Below, in pieces: positions 25,901-40,900 of a stretch of 64,000 bases of DNA. The first letter of the stretch is position 1. Every line of letters starts with the position of its first letter. Position numbers and translations under genes: made by a program. Source of the stretch: Astragalus membranaceus (Eukaryota > Streptophyta > Magnoliopsida > Fabales > Fabaceae); assembly GCA_039519185.1 (NCBI GenBank), contig CM076849.1:82011289-82075288 (forward strand). The letters are read 5' to 3'. The notes under the pieces were generated by a model. It saw nothing but the letters and a program-made list of their open reading frames with translations, searched no databases and was not told the origin of the DNA.

Positions 25901-28900
25901 ACGGGTCGTGCGCCTCCGTCTGATACTACAAGAACTGGATTTTTAAACACGCACGGATCGTGCGCCTAGTCGCACGGGTCGTGCGTATGTTTCTGGAACT
26001 TCTACAATTTCATGGGATAACGCCCGAATCGTGCGCTCAGTCGCACGGGTCGTGCGTATCTTTCTGGAAATCGTCTACAAATTGTTCAAGTCGCACGGGT
26101 CGTGCGCCTACACGCACGGGTCGTGTGAAACTTTCTGACCTTCAAATTCAAAGTACCTTTTTATCCATTCCAAATGATTCCAATCCTCTTCTAATCTATT
26201 CCCCATGGTTCCCCAACAATGTAAAGATTGATATCATGGAGTTAATCATGTTTGATAGAAAACTTGTGTGTTATGAATGTGACGAAAACCGTACTTAGAG
26301 AACGCGTGAGAACACCAGTCAAGAAATGTTAACGGACTTTGAGTCCAATCATGTTAAGATAACGAACTTCAAGTTCATCATGTCATGAAAGCTAATTGAT
26401 TGTAAGTCTATAAAGACATAAAAATTCTCAATTCATGTAAACACAAATCAAGTTACTTTCCCTCGGGGAAAGGTAGATGGTATACCTTGTGTATATCGAG
26501 GATGACGATCCTCCAGTTATTAGCATACCTAGTGGAGGGGAGTCATGAATCCAAAGCTAGGACCCTAGCATTATCCGGATAGAATTTCGGATTGGGGTTT
26601 CCGTAGATATTGGGCAATCAAGATTGTCTAGCATTATATCTCGGGTTGTGCTAAGTTCATGTTAAAATATGATCTGTAGTCGCTTATTAGGGCTACATCA
26701 GGAAAGAAATCAGAAATGTAACAAGTAGTCACTTATTAGGGCTACAAGTTACGGGTAAACATCAGGTATTCACGTGGTCGCTTGCTCGGGCCACGAGTTC
26801 AGATTTAAGTATAACAAACCGTTAGAGTTGGTCAGGGGTCTCGATAGGACTCACTGAGATAATGTTTATCTCACCCTTCATATTTGTGGTTTTTACAGAG
26901 AAACAGGGGAAGGCCAAGGCAACAAAGCATGGTTAGCTGGTGTGACTCGAGGAGTCCAGAAGTTTATGTTTCTTGTTTAGGCCCTTGCCCTTTTGTAGTA
27001 CTTTTGTTATCGGTTGTATAACTGTCATGTATAAGTTATAAATCGTTTCCGCTACTTTATGTTTTGAGTATTGAACACCAGGATTATGTACAAGTCTTAA
27101 GTTTGAAACTTAAGCATTTTCAAGAAGTTTATGAGGTTCAGAGAACCATTTGATATGTATTATCGAAAGTTTTAGTTGTGTTCAATATTTCAATGACAGG
27201 AAGTTACTCTGATGTATGCCATTAGGTGCATTTCAGTGATTCTATGAATTAGAATTTATCGGGGTGTTACATTATGGTATCAGAGCAGTTCAACCTAGTC
27301 GGGCTTAGATTAGTTAGGGTGGTTTTGTCCCTTGAGTAACTCTGCCATTATGCTTCTTATGATGCTAAGAGACATTGAGACTGATCAACTTAATACTTGG
27401 TGTATCATTTGCAGAATTATGGCAGGAGGATCAAGGAACACCCCACCAACCGATCCACATGCTGCTTGGATGCAAGGCATGATGGAAAGACAACAAAAGA
27501 TGCTGGAAGATATGGTAGCATTGCAGCAGAATGCTCAAGTTCAACCTCAGCAGGCCCCAGAGCCGCAAGTTAACCCCAGGCAAGTTTATTCAGAATTTCT
27601 GAAGATGAAGCCATCTGAGTTCAAAGGAGGACCAGTTGTCATGGAAGCCCAGCATTGGCTGGATGATATAGAGAAGATTTTTCTGACTATGCAAGTTACG
27701 GATGAGGACAAGTTAATGTTGGCATCCCATATGCTGAAAGGGGAGGCTCACAACTGGTGGACTAATGTTAAGGCTATGATGGTGACTATGGGTACTCCTC
27801 AGACTTGGGAGCATTTCAGGCAAGTGTTTTTGGAGCAGTTCTTTCCGACGGCAATGAGGTTCGAAAAGGAGAATGAGTTTTTAACTCTCACTCAAGGAAG
27901 TCTAACGGTGGGTCAGTACTCCGCCAAGTTTGAAGAGTTGTATCAATTCTTCGGTTTGGCTGGTTACGCCCCCAATGACAAGTGGAAGACCGATAGGTAC
28001 AAGTATGGGTTAAGGGAAGACATTGCTCAGAGTCTAAGTTCATTTGCATATACCAATTATACGGCCATGGTTCAGCAAGCTCATATAGCCGAAAGTGATC
28101 TGAAGAGGTTGTATGCAAGTAGAAAAGTATTCAATCAGAGTAAGAAGAATGTTGGATCATCCAACAATCAAATGGGTCCTAGGTACAACTCCAACAAAGG
28201 GAAGCAGATTCAGTCGTCCAATTCACCGAGGTTCAGTGCATGCTCCAACTGTGGAAGGTACCATCAGGGTAAGTGTCAAGTGGGATCGACTCAGTGCTAC
28301 TACTACAAGAAGGAGGGACATTATGCTGCTAATTGCCCAAAGAAGAGAGGTCCAGAAGAAGGTGCCACTACAACTCATGGGAGAGTTTACACTTTGGACG
28401 CCCAGAAGGTCACACCGTCAGATAATCTACTAAGGGATATAGGATCTCTTTTTAATAACTCCGTTAGTATTTTATATGATTCAGGTGCGACCCATTGTTT
28501 TATATCTCGAGTTTGTGTCGAACGGTTGGGATTGGCTTTAACTCCTTTGCCTCAACCAATCTCCATTAAGACTGCTGCTGAAGGTAGTATTCAGACCCAA
28601 GCGATATGTGAAAATTGTCTTCTATCCATTGGAGACAGAAATTTTGTGGTAGACTTCATTTGTTTACCAATGAAGGGCATGGACGTCGTCCTAGGTATGA
28701 GTTGGATGACGGCCAACCATGTAACTATAGATTGTTTCCATCGAACTATCGGTTTCGCCTCCGAGTCAGTGGAGCTACAACCGCCCAATTCTGAAGCTGT
28801 TATTTCTTTCACTTCGGCCAGTAACTATCTGTTCCAAGGCGCAGAAGCTTATGTCATAATGCTGTCTGCATCCACTGAGACAGGTCAGGATTTATCTTCT

Positions 28901-31900
28901 GTGCAAGTTGTTAATGAATTTCTTGATGTGTTTCCCGATGAAGTTCCTTCATTTCCTCCGGATCGTGAGGTGGAATTTTCTATAGAGTTGGTTCCAGACA
29001 CTGGACCTATTTCTATAGCCCCGTATAGAATGTCGCCGTTAGAGTTGAGGGAATTGAAAGTTCAACTGGAAGAGCTAATTTCCAAACGGTTCATTCGGCC
29101 GAGTGCCTCACCATGGGGTGCTCCAGTGTTGCTTGTCAAGAAGAAGGACGGAAGTATGAGATTGTGTATTGATTATCGTCAGTTGAATAAGGCGACTGTC
29201 AAGAACAAGTACCCTCTACCGAGAATTGATGATTTGTTAGACCAATTGAGAGGAGCTTCTGTATTTTCGAAGATTGATTTAAGGTCCGGCTATCACCAAA
29301 TCAGGGTGCGAGCTTTGGACGTCCCGAAGACCGCTTTCCGTACGAGGTATGGACACTATGAATTCGTAGTGATGCCCTTCGGTTTGACCAATGCTCCAGC
29401 CGTATTCATGGATTATATGAATCGGATTTTTAATCCCTATCTGGATCAGTTTGTAGTGGTGTTCATTGATGATATCTTGGTGTTCTCTAAAACGATTGAG
29501 AAGCAAGTGCAACATCTCCGAATTGTTCCGAACGTACTCCGAGAGAAGAAGTTGTATGCTAAGCCGTCCAAATGTGATTTTTGGATGCCCGAAGTCAAGT
29601 TTTTGGGTCATGTGATATCTCAGACAGGTGTTGCAGTGGATCCCAGTAAGATTGAAGCTGTGATAGATTGGGAGCAGCCGTCTACAGTTACTGAGGTAAG
29701 AAGTTTCTTGGGATTAGCTGGGTATTATCGAAGATTCATTCAAGGATTTTCCCAGCTGGTTCTTCCACTCACGCGGTTAACTCGCAAGGGTCAGCCGTTT
29801 GTTTGGAACTCAGATTGTGATTATTGTTTCGCGGAATTGAAGGATCGTTTGACTTCTGCACCTATCCTGATTCTTCCAGATCCGTCCGTAGGATTCCAAA
29901 TCTATTGCGACGCCTCTGGTAAGGGTTTGGGATGTGTCCTGATGCAGAATCAACAAGTAGTTGCTTATGCCTCCAGACAGTTGAAGCCGCATGAAGAGAA
30001 TTACCCAACTCATGATTTAGAGTTGGCGGCGATTGTGTTTGCCCTAAAGATTTGGAGACATTACCTGTATGGGTCTCGTTTCGAAGTCTTTAGTGACCAC
30101 AAGAGCCTTAAGTATTTGTTTGACCAAAAGGAACTGAACAACAGACAGAGGAGATGGGTAGAATTCCTGAAGGATTATGATTTTGAATTGAAGTACCATC
30201 CTGGTAAGGCTAATGTTGTGGCCGATGCTTTAAGTAGGAAGTCTATCCATACTGCAGAGTTAATAATGCACGAGATGTCCTTGTTGGAATCGTTCAGAGA
30301 CCTTAATTTGAGAGTTAAGTCAAGAAGGAACAGGTTAATGTTGAACCATATTCAGGTTTCGAGTTCCTTGAGAAATCGGATTCGCTCAGCCCAAGAGGGT
30401 GATGTAGAGCTGCAAGCACAGAAGAGGTTGCCGAACTACACCGAAGACAGTGATGGCGTAATTTGTTTTGATGGTAGAATTTGTGTGCCAAATGATGAGG
30501 ATGTGAAGAGACAAGTTTTAGAAGAGGCTCATAAGAGTCAGTTCTCAATACATCCTGGGTCTACCAAGATGTATCGAGATCTGAAGCAATTGTATTGGTG
30601 GCCGGGTATGAAAGTAGATACTGCAGAGTTTGTGTCTCGATGCTTGACTTGTCAAAGGGTTAAGATAGAGCACCAGAAGCCAGGTGGCCAGTTACAGCCG
30701 TTGAATGTGCCTGAATGGAAATGGGAAAGCATATCTATGGATTTTGTCATGGGATTGCCACGGTCCCAAGCCGGAAAGGATTCTATTTGGGTAGTGGTGG
30801 ATCGTCTGACCAAGTCCGCTCATTTTATTCCAGTGCGTTCGAATCACAAGGTTGCTAGGTTAGCAGATGAGTATCTCAAGAATATTGTGAAGTTGCATGG
30901 AATTCCTACAAATATCATCTGTGATCGAGATCCCAAGTTCACATCACGGTTTTGGAGGGCATTGAATATGGCATTGGGAACGAAGGTGTGTGCTAGTACA
31001 GCTTATCATCCACAGACTGACGGGCGGACTGAGAGAACAATCCAGACGTTGGAGGATATGTTGAGGGCTTGTGTACTTGATAGTGGAGGCAGATGGGAGG
31101 ATCATCTTCCATTGGTGGAATTTTCATACAACAACAGTTATCATTCTAGTATCGGAATGGCTCCTTATGAAGCATTGTATGGAAGGAAGTGTAGGACACC
31201 ATTGTGTTGGTGGGATGTAGGTGAGCAGAGATTGTTGGGACCGGATTTGGTCCGTGAGACTACGGAGAAGATCCGTCAGATAAGAGAAAGAATGAAAGCC
31301 GCAGAGTCGACAAAAGAGTTATGCGGATAAGAGAAGAAGGCCGTTAGAATTCGAAGAAGGAGACCATGTCTTTTTGAGACTTTCTCCAACCATCGGGACC
31401 GGTATTGCTTTGCGAGCGAAGAAGCTCAGTCATCGGTATGTCGGACCCTTCCAAATTATCGAGCGAGTTGGGTCGGTAGCGTATCGCATTGCATTACCTC
31501 CAGAATTGTCCAGATTACATGATGTGTTTCATGTATCGCAGTTAAGGAAATATATTCATGATCCAAATCAACCATTAAGTTATGAAGCGATTGACATCAG
31601 ACCAGATTTATCTTATCAGCCTACTCCAATTAGGATCATCGAACGTGGTGAGAAGACGCTTCGGACGAGATCAATTCCTATTGTCAAGGTGCTTTGGGAC
31701 GGTGCGTCACCTGACGAAGCGACATGGGAAGTAGAGGAGAACATGCGGGTGAAATATCCCTATCTGTTCGATTGAGGTACGTTTTGTCAATTTTGAGGAC
31801 AAAATTTTAAAAGTTGGGGTGATTGTAACATCCCCTAATTCGCTAATTTCAATTATTGAAAATTAGCGAGAAGTTATATATATACATATATATTTACTAT

Positions 31901-34900
31901 AATATTCGAATAATTATGTTTAATAAGTGAATAATTGTTTGATTAAGTGTTAGGAGTAATGTGCCTAAGTTCTAAGTTAAAATGAGTTAAGTTAAGCTTC
32001 ATAGGTAATAAGATGTCTCAAAGAATAGAATTGGTAGCTAAGGGGTACTTTGGTAAATTCCCTAGTCTAAGTGACCAGCTGAACCCCAAGTCCTCCTTAC
32101 CCTTTTAATTGTAGAGTTTCAGAAAAACTGAAGTGAGGAGTTAGAAAGAAAGAGGAGAGGTCGCGAGAGAGAGAGGGTTTTGAAGAGAGAGAGTTCCATG
32201 GAAACTTGGTGCATGTGAGATCTGAACCCACCACTATTCTTCTTTCTTCTCCCTCTACATTTTGATACCACTTCAGTTTACAGCAACCCACCCATTCCCC
32301 AAACACCATTAAAGGACCTCAAACTCTAAGTGTGTGAAACAGCTGCTGCATGTTGCAACTGAAGGTTAATACTCAGCAATAGAGCTCCATGCAGATTGTT
32401 GGAACCAAGATTGAGTAGCTGGATTCGAAGGGGATGAAGCTGGGTTCGATTGTTCGGTTTCTGTGGCACTAGGAGCGAAGTCGGAGACCGTTCGTGTAGT
32501 TCTTTTGTTCGTGACCGTAGTAAATTCGGGGTTGTGCGATTTTCATCGCAAATAGGTGAGTTCTATAACTCGCTTAGGGAAATGTGTTTGCGTTCTGAGT
32601 TTTAATTTTGAAAACTATGGTCACGTGCTTCTGTTATCGAAAGGAAACTTATTAAAAACCGTTTCTCAAGAGGATTGCGTTTTAAATCATAAATTGTTGA
32701 TTGATTGTTTGGGGGTTATTTGATTGAGATTGATATAGAATACTGTTTTAATGCATGTTAAGTTTGGGTCTCGATCGGAAGGGATTTTGGAATCGGAACG
32801 GAATGGAAAAAACTCATGAAAAGTCTGTTTTCTGGAAAACTGATAGAGACGCACAGATCGTGTGCCTACGAGCACGGGTCGTGCGCCTCCGTCTGATACT
32901 ACAAGAACTGGATTTTTAAACACGCACGGATCGTGCGCCTAGTCGCACGGGTCGTGCGTATGTTTCTGGAACTTCTACAATTTCATGGGATAACGCCCGG
33001 ATCGTGCGCTCAGTCGCACGGGTCGTGCGTATCTTTCTGGAAATCGTCTACAAATTGTTCAAGTCGCACGGGTCGTGCGCCTACACGCACGGGTCGTGTG
33101 AAACTTTCTGACCTTCAAATTCAAAGTACCTTTTTATCCATTCCAAATGATTCCAATCCTCTTCTAATCTATTCCCCATGGTTCCCCAACAATGTAAAGA
33201 TTGATATCATGGAGTTAATCATGTTTGATAGAAAACTTGTGTGTTATGAATGTGACGAAAACCGTACTTAGAGAACGCGTGAGAACACCAGTCAAGAAAT
33301 GTTAACGGACTTTGAGTCCAATCATGTTAAGATAACGAACTTCAAGTTCATCATGTCATGAAAGCTAATTGATTGTAAGTCTATAAAGACATAAAAATTC
33401 TCAATTCATGTAAACACAAATCAAGTTACTTTCCCTCGGGGAAAGGTAGATGGTATACCTTGTGTATATCGAGGATGACGATCCTCCAGTTATTAGCATA
33501 CCTAGTGGAGGGGAGTCATGAATCCAAAGCTAGGACCCTAGCATTATCCGGATAGAATTTCGGATTGGGGTTTCCGTAGATATTGGGCAATCAAGATTGT
33601 CTAGCATTATATCTCGGGTTGTGCTAAGTTCATGTTAAAATATGATCTGTAGTCACTTATTAGGGCTACATCAGGAAAGAAATCAGAAATGTAACAAGTA
33701 GTCACTTATTAGGGCTACAAGTTACGGGTAAACATCAGGTATTCACGTGGTCGCTTGCTCGGGCCACGAGTTCAGATTTAAGTATAACAAACCGTTAGAG
33801 TTGGTCAGGGGTCTCGATAGGACTCACTGAGATAATGTTTATCTCACCCTTCATATTTGTGGTTTTTACAGAGAAACAGGGGAAGGCCAAGGCAACAAAG
33901 CATGGTTAGCTGGTGTGACTCGAGGAGTCCAGAAGTTTATGTTTCTTGTTTAGGCCATTGCCCTTTTGTAGTACTTTTGTTATCGGTTGTATAACTGTCA
34001 TGTATAAGTTATAAATCGTTTCCGCTACTTTATGTTTTGAGTATTGAACACCAGGATTATGTACAAGTCTTAAGTTTGAAACTTAAGCATTTTCAAGAAG
34101 TTTATGAGGTTCAGAGAACCATTTGATATGTATTATCGAAAGTTTTAGTTGTGTTCAATATTTCAATGACAGGAAGTTACTCTGATGTATGCCATTAGGT
34201 GCATTTCAGTGATTCTATGAATTAGAATTTATCGGGGTGTTACATTATGGTATCAGAGCAGTTCAACCTAGTCGGGCTTAGATTAGTTAGGGTGGTTTTG
34301 TCCCTTGAGTAACTCTGCCATTATGCTTCTTATGATGCTAAGAGACATTGAGACTGATCAACTTAATACTTGGTGTATCATTTGCAGAATTATGGCAGGA
34401 GGATCAAGGAACACCCCACCAACCGATCCACATGCTGCTTGGATGCAAGGCATGATGGAAAGACAACAAAAGATGCTGGAAGATATGGTAGCATTGCAGC
34501 AGAATGCTCAAGTTCAACCTCAGCAGGCCCCAGAGCCGCAAGTTAACCCCAGGCAAGTTTATTCAGAATTTCTGAAGATGAAGCCATCTGAGTTCAAAGG
34601 AGGACCAGTTGTCATGGAAGCCCAGCATTGGCTGGATGATATAGAGAAGATTTTTCTGACTATGCAAGTTACGGATGAGGACAAGTTAATGTTGGCATCC
34701 CATATGCTGAAAGGGGAGGCTCACAACTGGTGGACTAATGTTAAGGCTATGATGGTGACTATGGGTACTCCTCAGACTTGGGAGCATTTCAGGCAAGTGT
34801 TTTTGGAGCAGTTCTTTCCGACGGCAATGAGGTTCGAAAAGGAGAATGAGTTTTTAACTCTCACTCAAGGAAGTCTAACGGTGGGTCAGTACTCCGCCAA

Positions 34901-37900
34901 GTTTGAAGAGTTGTATCAATTCTTCGGTTTGGCTGGTTACGCCCCCAATGACAAGTGGAAGACCGATAGGTACAAGTATGGGTTAAGGGAAGACATTGCT
35001 CAGAGTCTAAGTTCATTTGCATATACCAATTATACGGCCATGGTTCAGCAAGCTCATATAGCCGAAAGTGATCTGAAGAGGTTGTATGCAAGTAGAAAAG
35101 TATTCAATCAGAGTAAGAAGAATGTTGGATCATCCAACAATCAAATGGGTCCTAGGTACAACTCCAACAAAGGGAAGCAGATTCAGTCGTCCAATTCACC
35201 GAGGTTCAGTGCATGCTCCAACTGTGGAAGGTACCATCAGGGTAAGTGTCAAGTGGGATCGACTCAGTGCTACTACTACAAGAAGGAGGGACATTATGCT
35301 GCTAATTGCCCAAAGAAGAGAGGTCCAGAAGAAGGTGCCACTACAACTCATGGGAGAGTTTACACTTTGGACGCCCAGAAGGTCACACCGTCAGATAATC
35401 TACTAAGGGATATAGGATCTCTTTTTAATAACTCCGTTAGTATTTTATATGATTCAGGTGCGACCCATTGTTTTATATCTCGAGTTTGTGTCGAACGGTT
35501 GGGATTGGCTTTAACTCCTTTGCCTCAACCAATCTCCATTAAGACTGCTGCTGAAGGTAGTATTCAGACCCAAGCGATATGTGAAAATTGTCTTCTATCC
35601 ATTGGAGACAGAAATTTTGTGGTAGACTTCATTTGTTTACCAATGAAGGGCATGGACGTCGTCCTAGGTATGAGTTGGATGACGGCCAACCATGTAACTA
35701 TAGATTGTTTCCATCGAACTATCGGTTTCGCCTCCGAGTCAGTGGAGCTACAACCGCCCAATTCTGAAGCTGTTATTTCTTTCACTTCGGCCAGTAACTA
35801 TCTGTTCCAAGGCGCAGAAGCTTATGTCATAATGCTGTCTGCATCCACTGAGACAGGTCAGGATTTATCTTCTGTGCAAGTTGTTAATGAATTTCTTGAT
35901 GTGTTTCCCGATGAAGTTCCTTCATTTCCTCCGGATCGTGAGGTGGAATTTTCTATAGAGTTGGTTCCAGACACTGGACCTATTTCTATAGCCCCGTATA
36001 GAATGTCGCCGTTAGAGTTGAGGGAATTGAAAGTTCAACTGGAAGAGCTAATTTCCAAACGGTTCATTCGGCCGAGTGCCTCACCATGGGGTGCTCCAGT
36101 GTTGCTTGTCAAGAAGAAGGACGGAAGTATGAGATTGTGTATTGATTATCGTCAGTTGAATAAGGCGACTGTCAAGAACAAGTACCCTCTACCGAGAATT
36201 GATGATTTGTTAGACCAATTGAGAGGAGCTTCTGTATTTTCGAAGATTGATTTAAGGTCCGGCTATCACCAAATCAGGGTGCGAGCTTTGGACGTCCCGA
36301 AGACCGCTTTCCGTACGAGGTATGGACACTATGAATTCGTAGTGATGCCCTTCGGTTTGACCAATGCTCCAGCCGTATTCATGGATTATATGAATCGGAT
36401 TTTTAATCCCTATCTGGATCAGTTTGTAGTGGTGTTCATTGATGATATCTTGGTGTTCTCTAAAACGATTGAGAAGCATGTGCAACATCTCCGAATTGTT
36501 CCGAACGTACTCCGAGAGAAGAAGTTGTATGCTAAGCCGTCCAAATGTGATTTTTGGATGCCCGAAGTCAAGTTTTTGGGTCATGTGATATCTCAGACAG
36601 GTGTTGCAGTGGATCCCAGTAAGATTGAAGCTGTGATAGATTGGGAGCAGCCGTCTACAGTTACTGAGGTAAGAAGTTTCTTGGGATTAGCTGGGTATTA
36701 TCGAAGATTCATTCAAGGATTTTCCCAGCTGGTTCTTCCACTCACGCGGTTAACTCGCAAGGGTCAGCCGTTTGTTTGGAACTCAGATTGTGATTATTGT
36801 TTCGCGGAATTGAAGGATCGTTTGACTTCTGCACCTATCCTGATTCTTCCAGATCCGTCCGTAGGATTCCAAATCTATTGCGACGCCTCTGGTAAGGGTT
36901 TGGGATGTGTCCTGATGCAGAATCAACAAGTAGTTGCTTATGCCTCCAGACAGTTGAAGCCGCATGAAGAGAATTACCCAACTCATGATTTAGAGTTGGC
37001 GGCGATTGTGTTTGCCCTAAAGATTTGGAGACATTACCTGTATGGGTCTCGTTTCGAAGTCTTTAGTGACCACAAGAGCCTTAAGTATTTGTTTGACCAA
37101 AAGGAACTGAACAACAGACAGAGGAGATGGGTAGAATTCCTGAAGGATTATGATTTTGAATTGAAGTACCATCCTGGTAAGGCTAATGTTGTGGCCGATG
37201 CTTTAAGTAGGAAGTCTATCCATACTGCAGAGTTAATAATGCACGAGATGTCCTTGTTGGAATCGTTCAGAGACCTTAATTTGAGAGTTAAGTCAAGAAG
37301 GAACAGGTTAATGTTGAACCATATTCAGGTTTCGAGTTCCTTGAGAAATCGGATTCGCTCAGCCCAAGAGGGTGATGTAGAGCTGCAAGCACAGAAGAGG
37401 TTGCCGAACTACACCGAAGACAGTGATGGCGTAATTTGTTTTGATGGTAGAATTTGTGTGCCAAATGATGAGGATGTGAAGAGACAAGTTTTAGAAGAGG
37501 CTCATAAGAGTCAGTTCTCAATACATCCTGGGTCTACCAAGATGTATCGAGATCTGAAGCAATTGTATTGGTGGCCGGGTATGAAAGTAGATACTGCAGA
37601 GTTTGTGTCTCGATGCTTGACTTGTCAAAGGGTTAAGATAGAGCACCAGAAGCCAGGTGGCCAGTTACAGCCGTTGAATGTGCCTGAATGGAAATGGGAA
37701 AGCATATCTATGGATTTTGTCATGGGATTGCCACGGTCCCAAGCCGGAAAGGATTCTATTTGGGTAGTGGTGGATCGTCTGACCAAGTCCGCTCATTTTA
37801 TTCCAGTGCGTTCGAATCACAAGGTTGCTAGGTTAGCAGATGAGTATCTCAAGAATATTGTGAAGTTGCATGGAATTCCTACAAATATCATCTGTGATCG

Positions 37901-40900
37901 AGATCCCAAGTTCACATCACGGTTTTGGAGGGCATTGAATATGGCATTGGGAACGAAGGTGTGTGCTAGTACAGCTTATCATCCACAGACTGACGGGCGG
38001 ACTGAGAGAACAATCCAGACGTTGGAGGATATGTTGAGGGCTTGTGTACTTGATAGTGGAGGCAGATGGGAGGATCATCTTCCATTGGTGGAATTTTCAT
38101 ACAACAACAGTTATCATTCTAGTATCGGAATGGCTCCTTATGAAGCATTGTATGGAATGAAGTGTAGGACACCATTGTGTTGGTGGGATGTAGGTGAGCA
38201 GAGATTGTTGGGACCGGATTTGGTCCGTGAGACTACGGAGAAGATCCGTCAGATAAGAGAAAGAATGAAAGCCGCAGAGTCGACAAAAGAGTTATGCGGA
38301 TAAGAGAAGAAGGCCGTTAGAATTCGAAGAAGGAGACCATGTCTTTTTGAGACTTTCTCCAACCATCGGGACCGGTATTGCTTTGCGAGCGAAGAAGCTC
38401 AGTCATCGGTATGTCGGACCCTTCCAAATTATCGAGCGAGTTGGGTCGGTAGCGTATCGCATTGCATTACCTCCAGAATTGTCCAGATTACATGATGTGT
38501 TTCATGTATCGCAGTTAAGGAAATATATTCATGATCCAAATCAACCATTAAGTTATGAAGCGATTGACATCAGACCAGATTTATCTTATCAGCCTACTCC
38601 AATTAGGATCATCGAACGTGGTGAGAAGACGCTTCGGACGAGATCAATTCCTATTGTCAAGGTGCTTTGGGACGGTGCGTCACCTGACGAAGCGACATGG
38701 GAAGTAGAGGAGAACATGCGGGTGAAATATCCCTATCTGTTCGATTGAGGTACGTTTTGTCAATTTTGAGGACAAAATTTTAAAAGTTGGGGTGATTGTA
38801 ACATCCCCTAATTCGCTAATTTCAATTATTGAAAATTAGCGAGAAGTTATATATATACATATATATTTACTATAATATTCGAATAATTATGTTTAATAAG
38901 TGAATAATTGTTTGATTAAGTGTTAGGAGTAATGTGCCTAAGTTCTAAGTTAAAATGAGTTAAGTTAAGCTTCATAGGTAATAAGATGTCTCAAAGAATA
39001 GAATTGGTAGCTAAGGGGTACTTTGGTAAATTCCCTAGTCTAAGTGACCAGCTGAACCCCAAGTCCTCCTTACCCTTTTAATTGTAGAGTTTCAGAAAAA
39101 CTGAAGTGAGGAGTTAGAAAGAAAGAGGAGAGGTCGCGAGAGAGAGAGGGTTTTGAAGAGAGAGAGTTCCATGGAAACTTGGTGCATGTGAGATCTGAAC
39201 CCACCACTATTCTTCTTTCTTCTCCCTCTACATTTTGATACCACTTCAGTTTACAGCAACCCACCCATTCCCCAAACACCATTAAAGGACCTCAAACTCT
39301 AAGTGTGTGGAACAGCTGCTGCATGTTGCAACTGAAGGTTAATACTCAGCAATAGAGCTCCATGCAGATTGTTGGAACCAAGATTGAGTAGCTGGATTCG
39401 AAGGGGATGAAGCTGGGTTCGATTGTTCGGTTTCTGTGGCACTAGGAGCGAAGTCGGAGACCGTTCGTGTAGTTCTTTTGTTCGTGACCGTAGTAAATTC
39501 GGGGTTGTGCGATTTTCATCGCAAGTAGGTGAGTTCTATAACTCGCTTAGGGAAATGTGTTTGCGTTCTGAGTTTTAATTTTGAAAACTATGGTCACGTG
39601 CTTCTGTTATCGAAAGGAAACTTATTAAAAACCGTTTCTCAAGAGGATTGCGTTTTAAATCATAAATTGTTGATTGATTGTTTGGGGGTTATTTGATTGA
39701 GATTGATATAGAATACTGTTTTAATGCATGTTAAGTTTGGGTCTCGATCGGAAGGGATTTTGGAATCGGAACGGAATGGAAAAAACTCATGAAAAGTCTG
39801 TTTTCTGGAAAACTGATAGAGACGCACAGATCGTGTGCCTACGAGCACGGGTCGTGCGCCTCCGTCTGATACTACAAGAACTGGATTTTTAAACACGCAC
39901 GGATCGTGCGCCTAGTCGCAAGGGTCGTGCGTATGTTTCTGGAACTTCTACAATTTCATGGGATAACGCCCGGATCGTGCGCTCAGTCGCACGGGTCGTG
40001 CGTATCTTTCTGGAAATCGTCTACAAATTGTTCAAGTCGCACGGGTCGTGCGCCTACACGCACGGGTCGTGTGAAACTTTCTGACCTTCAAATTCAAAGT
40101 ACCTTTTTATCCATTCCAAATGATTCCAATCCTCTTCTAATCTATTCCCCATGGTTCCCCAACAATGTAAAGATTGATATCATGGAGTTAATCATGTTTG
40201 ATAGAAAACTTGTGTGTTATGAATGTGACGAAAACCGTACTTAGAGAACGCGTGAGAACACCAGTCAAGAAATGTTAACGGACTTTGAGTCCAATCATGT
40301 TAAGATAACGAACTTCAAGTTCATCATGTCATGAAAGCTAATTGATTGTAAGTCTATAAAGACATAAAAACTCTCAATTCATGTAAACACAAATCAAGTT
40401 ACTTTCCCTCGGGGAAAGGTAGATGGTATACCTTGTGTATATCGAGGATGACGATCCTCCAGTTATTAGCATACCTAGTGGAGGGGAGTCATGAATCCAA
40501 AGCTAGGACCCTAGCATTATCCGGATAGAATTTCGGATTGGGGTTTCCGTAGATATTGGGCAATCAAGATTGTCTAGCATTATATCTCGGGTTGTGCTAA
40601 GTTCATGTTAAAATATGATCTGTAGTCGCTTATTAGGGCTACATCAGGAAAGAAATCAGAAATGTAACAAGTAGTCACTTATTAGGGCTACAAGTTACGG
40701 GTAAACATCAGGTATTCACGTGGTCGCTTGCTCGGGCCACGAGTTCAGATTTAAGTATAACAAACCGTTAGAGTTGGTCAGGGGTCTCGATAGGACTCAC
40801 TGAGATAATGTTTATCTCACCCTTCATATTTGTGGTTTTTACAGAGAAACAGGGGATGGCCAAGGCAACAAAGCATGGTTAGCTGGTGTGACTCGAGGAG

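Noticed and set aside
25960..26298. 112-codon frame inside the Tekay-array LTRs, repeated in all three
   Set aside because: Non-coding LTR sequence; the frame crosses the palindrome cluster and is not preserved by any sign of selection visible here.
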